Shown here: in pieces, positions 6,820 to 7,967 of the stretch
Layout: each line of letters begins with the position of its first letter
How positions within the stretch are numbered: the stretch's first letter is position 1
NCBI GenBank assembly: GCA_023488565.1
Contig: JAMDDZ010000023.1
Coordinates: forward strand, 1 to 7,967
Source: Bacillota bacterium
GTDB lineage: Bacteria > Bacillota > Sulfobacillia > Sulfobacillales > Sulfobacillaceae
Reading direction: 5' to 3'
Length of the DNA stretch: 7,967 bases
Made by a program: the position numbers and the translations under genes
The notes under the pieces: generated by a model
The model's database searches: none
Seen by the model: the letters and a program-made list of their open reading frames with translations, nothing else
Told to the model about the DNA's origin: nothing

Positions 6820-7271
6820 CGAGATTCTCCGGTAAGTCCAAGATAGTTTGGGCGAGAATGGGTTTACGGAAAAGCGGGGTGGGAGAGGGAGGACCCGTAC
6901 GCACTGTCTGGGTCTGAGAGTTCCTCACCATTCCGTTTCTGCCATATCGTTGTTCTAGAGTAACATAAAACCAGCGGTCTGTGGGATGTAGCCGCAAAGG
7001 AGATATTTTCCTCAACTGTTCTACAGAACGCTCGGATCCTCCATTGCATGAAAACCTGATGCAACAGATGGGTTCCTCAGAGATTTCGAGGTTACGATTT
7101 TTACGACAAATGGACCACCACGCTATCAATAATCTTAGGCAGCAGGGAGGCCCGACGTTGATCTGCCCGGCCATACGTTTAGAAGATGAACACGTTCCGC
7201 CAAAATCCTTACCCCATTCCTTTCATCGATTTACATCTTCATTTTTCCCTAAAAATACGTCTCTTCAAAGC
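6820..7271 (-). other. About 450-base region upstream of the operon without a recognisable gene; probable leader and promoter
   Basis: Open frames here (for example minus 6864-7064 and plus 6981-7382) show no recognisable protein text or ribosome site. The region must hold the operon promoter if the terminator at 7272-7343 works, but I see no convincing -35/-10 pair. Two structures stand out. GACCC/GGGTC arms (6892-6896, 6910-6914) form a hairpin about 75 nt before the glycerate-kinase-like start, which may be extended by GGTG/CACC further out. TTGCAT (7044-7049) mirrors ATGCAA (7059-7064) with 9 nt between, a possible operator. GTTCTACAGAAC (7018-7029) is also near-palindromic. Confidence 0.35.
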
Positions 7272-7343
7272 AAAAAAGTGGCAGGCATTGGTAATAAGAA
7301 GGATCTCCTCTCTCCCCCCAATGACTTTCCCGGCACCTGCCAC
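7272..7343 (-). terminator. Rho-independent terminator with a long bulged stem, after the small hypothetical gene
   Basis: On the minus strand GTGGCAGG (7343-7336) pairs with CCTGCCAC (7285-7278), and CATTGG (7323-7318) pairs with CCAATG (7291-7286). The 14 pairs are continuous on the 3' side and interrupted by a 12-nt bulge on the 5' side. A 26-nt purine-rich loop lies inside. The 3' arm is followed at once by six T (7277-7272). It starts 7 nt after the stop of the small gene. The large loop is unusual for a simple terminator and could allow an alternative fold. Confidence 0.65.
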
Positions 7344-7350
7344 CGAACAC

Positions 7351-7533
7351 CTAATCCGTCTCTTCTCCTTCGACCTTTTTGAGCGCTTGGTTTAACTTAT
7401 CGAGTGGGCCATCCCCACCAGCCGACTGCCTCCAGGCGGTCGGTATTTTCTTCTGGGATAGTTTGCGAGATTCTTGCGTTTCCTTTGGTGTGCTCCGCTC
7501 GGGTTGATAAACAGGATTTAGAGGAAGAAGCAT
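7351..7533 (-). CDS. Small hypothetical protein (60 residues)
   Basis: I do not recognise this protein. From ATG 7533 it is 60 residues. A short apolar start (MLLPLNP) is followed by a strongly charged, Lys/Glu/Gln-rich stretch (PKETQESRKLSQKK), then PTAWRQSAGG and an amphipathic C-terminal helix candidate (LDKLNQALKKVEGEE). No membrane segment or known motif. Support: a T6 terminator begins 7 nt after its stop, and the charged pattern looks protein-like. Against: no ribosome site precedes the ATG, which lies only 8 nt beyond the T-run of another terminator. The gene could be leaderless, a 5'-truncated remainder, or chance. The frame has a stop not far upstream, inside the tRNA-terminator spacer. 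Confidence 0.35.
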   Translation of the reverse strand: MLLPLNPVYQPERSTPKETQESRKLSQKKIPTAWRQSAGGDGPLDKLNQALKKVEGEETD

Positions 7534-7540
7534 GGGCAAC

Positions 7541-7567
7541 AAAAAACCCGCAACCGCTTGCGGGTTT
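7541..7567 (-). terminator. Rho-independent terminator downstream of the tRNA fragment
   Basis: A perfect 10-bp stem, AAACCCGCAA (7544-7553) with TTGCGGGTTT (7558-7567), tetraloop CCGC on the plus strand. On the minus strand it ends in six T (7546-7541), a textbook terminator. It lies 10 nt beyond the CCA end of the tRNA fragment, as expected for the original tRNA gene's own terminator, kept together with the tRNA 3' half. Confidence 0.85.
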
Positions 7568-7577
7568 CAAATTTTAC

Positions 7578-7621
7578 TGGAGCTGACGGTCGGACTTGAA
7601 CCGACGACCTACGGTTACGAA
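7578..7621 (-). pseudogene. 3' half of a tRNA-Thr(CGU): truncated tRNA, probable integration (att) site remnant
   Basis: Read on the minus strand: anticodon loop TTCGTAA (7621-7615, anticodon CGT), 3' anticodon strand CCGTA, variable loop GGTC, T-stem and loop GTCGG-TTCAAGT-CCGAC, 3' acceptor strand CGTCAGC, discriminator T and encoded CCA (7580-7578). Every 3' tRNA element is canonical, including the TTCAA T-loop. The 5' anticodon strand should read TACGG, but the sequence before the loop is AAGAA, and no D-arm or 5' acceptor (GCTGACG) is found upstream in the window. The homology thus stops exactly at the 5' edge of the anticodon loop. The isotype assumes the loop is unmodified by recombination. 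Confidence 0.72.
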
Positions 7622-7784
7622 TTCTTGGGCAAGGGGTTTCTGTGGTCTCTGCCATAATCTCCCTTCTCGCAAAACTTTGGTTTTATGCGGTTTTTACCAC
7701 TTACACTGTTTTTGCGGTATCAGTGGTATCCCCGTTTTTCTCCGCTCGTGGGGATGGTCGGGCCTGTCAACGCGTAGCCGTCTT
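7622..7784 (-). other. Intervening sequence between tnpB relic and tRNA fragment; possible right end of an IS200/IS605-type element
   Basis: No gene is recognisable. On the minus strand the stretch follows the tnpB-like relic and ends with a small AAAAC/GTTTT hairpin and then GAAGGGAGATTATGG (about 7660-7646), which loosely resembles the GGGAGGATGTC right end of IS200/IS605 elements. Two GGTATC copies lie 10 nt apart on the plus strand (near 7716 and 7726), and ATCCCC/GGGGAT arms lie at about 7728 and 7755. The element end is only a suggestion. Confidence 0.3.
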
Positions 7785-7967
7785 TTAAACCACCGCGAAG
7801 CGGTTTAGTCCAACAGGCATTATGGGACTCACGCCGTTATGGGAAGTGCGGCCTGCGTACCCGCACTGCGACTAGGTTCTTGAAACCAACGCGTCCCATA
7901 ATTTTTCCACATTCGCACGTGCAACTAACAAGGACCAATGACGATCTGCCCGTCATGGCTGAATGGT
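7785..7967 (-). pseudogene. Frameshifted tnpB (IS200/IS605 OrfB) zinc-ribbon relic
   Basis: Two minus-strand frames together resemble the end of TnpB. The first (7967 to about 7870) reads TCECGKIMGRVGFKN, like the first CxxCG knuckle. A different frame then reads QCGYAGRTSHNGVSPIM followed by PVGL (about 7868-7810), ending at a TAA (7785-7787). The second part aligns without gaps to the TnpB pattern CGxxxDRDxNAAxNILxxGL, keeping Cys, Gly, Asn, Ile and Gly-Leu at their spacings. The Asp residues of the DRD motif (the last RuvC acid) are lost. Frameshift plus lost catalytic residues point to a dead copy; more of it may lie beyond the window. The call rests on motif spacing only. Confidence 0.45.

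Noticed and set aside
6880..6935. Glycine-riboswitch-like text (AACTCTCAG followed by a GAC run) on the minus strand
   Set aside because: Only one short conserved word matches; the paired elements and the rest of the aptamer core are not there.
6557..7174. Minus-strand open frame of 205 codons
   Set aside because: It overlaps the first 260 bases of the glycerate-kinase-like gene in another frame, has no recognisable motif and no ribosome site.
6981..7382. Plus-strand open frame of 133 codons
   Set aside because: It runs through the minus-strand terminator and the end of the small gene, has no motif and no clear ribosome site.
7726..7759. CRISPR-repeat-like sequence with ATCCCC and GGGGAT arms
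   Set aside because: It resembles a type I-E repeat, but only one copy exists and nothing repeats at spacer distance. It fits better as part of the region after the tnpB relic.
7819..7892. ATTATGGGAC / GTCCCATAAT inverted repeat enclosing smaller hairpins
   Set aside because: The arms fold nicely on paper but fall inside the tnpB-like relic, where the protein-level pattern is the simpler explanation; worth folding only if that call fails.
7925..7966. Possible C-terminal end of another gene on the minus strand (SHDGQIVIGPC then stop)
   Set aside because: Only 13 codons are visible, and the competing frame fits the tnpB relic better.

Overview
This looks like bacterial DNA of intermediate GC content. 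Genes are compact, with strong purine-rich ribosome sites (GGAGG, AAGGAG, AAGGGGG), some GTG or TTG starts, and decayed IS200/IS605 relics. A Gram-positive bacterium (Bacillota, perhaps an acidophile such as Sulfobacillus) would fit, but this is an impression; nothing in the window proves the taxon.

Layout. Positions 1-342 (minus) hold the N-terminal part of a tyrosine/dual-specificity phosphatase-like protein, cut by the window edge. Positions 343-1060 hold no intact gene. They contain a perfect 10-bp hairpin and the decayed 3' end of an IS200/IS605-type tnpB with its omega-RNA-like terminal hairpins (about 642-905, minus). A metallo-beta-lactamase-fold hydrolase follows on the plus strand (1061-2038). 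It converges, across a shared terminator-like hairpin (2051-2074), on a five-gene minus-strand operon (6819 to 2091).

In transcription order the operon reads: a divergent glycerate-kinase-family protein (5683-6819), a PaaG-type epoxide/enoyl-CoA isomerase (4810-5625), a 3-hydroxyacyl-CoA dehydrogenase split over two overlapping genes (3953-4810 and 3283-3960), and a PaaJ/PcaF-type thiolase (2091-3290). The last four are tightly coupled (overlaps of 1, 8 and 8 nt). They match the lower half of the phenylacetyl-CoA pathway: isomerisation of the ring epoxide, then beta-oxidation of the opened chain to acetyl-CoA and succinyl-CoA. The ring epoxidase (paaABCDE), paaZ and paaK are not in the window.

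Upstream of the operon lie about 450 bases with no recognisable gene (6820-7271). Next come a small hypothetical gene (7351-7533) bracketed by two minus-strand terminators, and then a 44-nt fragment matching the anticodon loop to CCA end of a tRNA-Thr(CGU). The fragment loses tRNA identity exactly at the 5' edge of the anticodon loop, as expected for an attachment-site remnant of an integrative element or for a tRNA cut by an insertion. Beyond it, to the window end, is what appears to be a second frameshifted tnpB zinc-ribbon relic (7785-7967, minus). The window therefore shows a conserved catabolic operon flanked on both sides by mobile-element debris.
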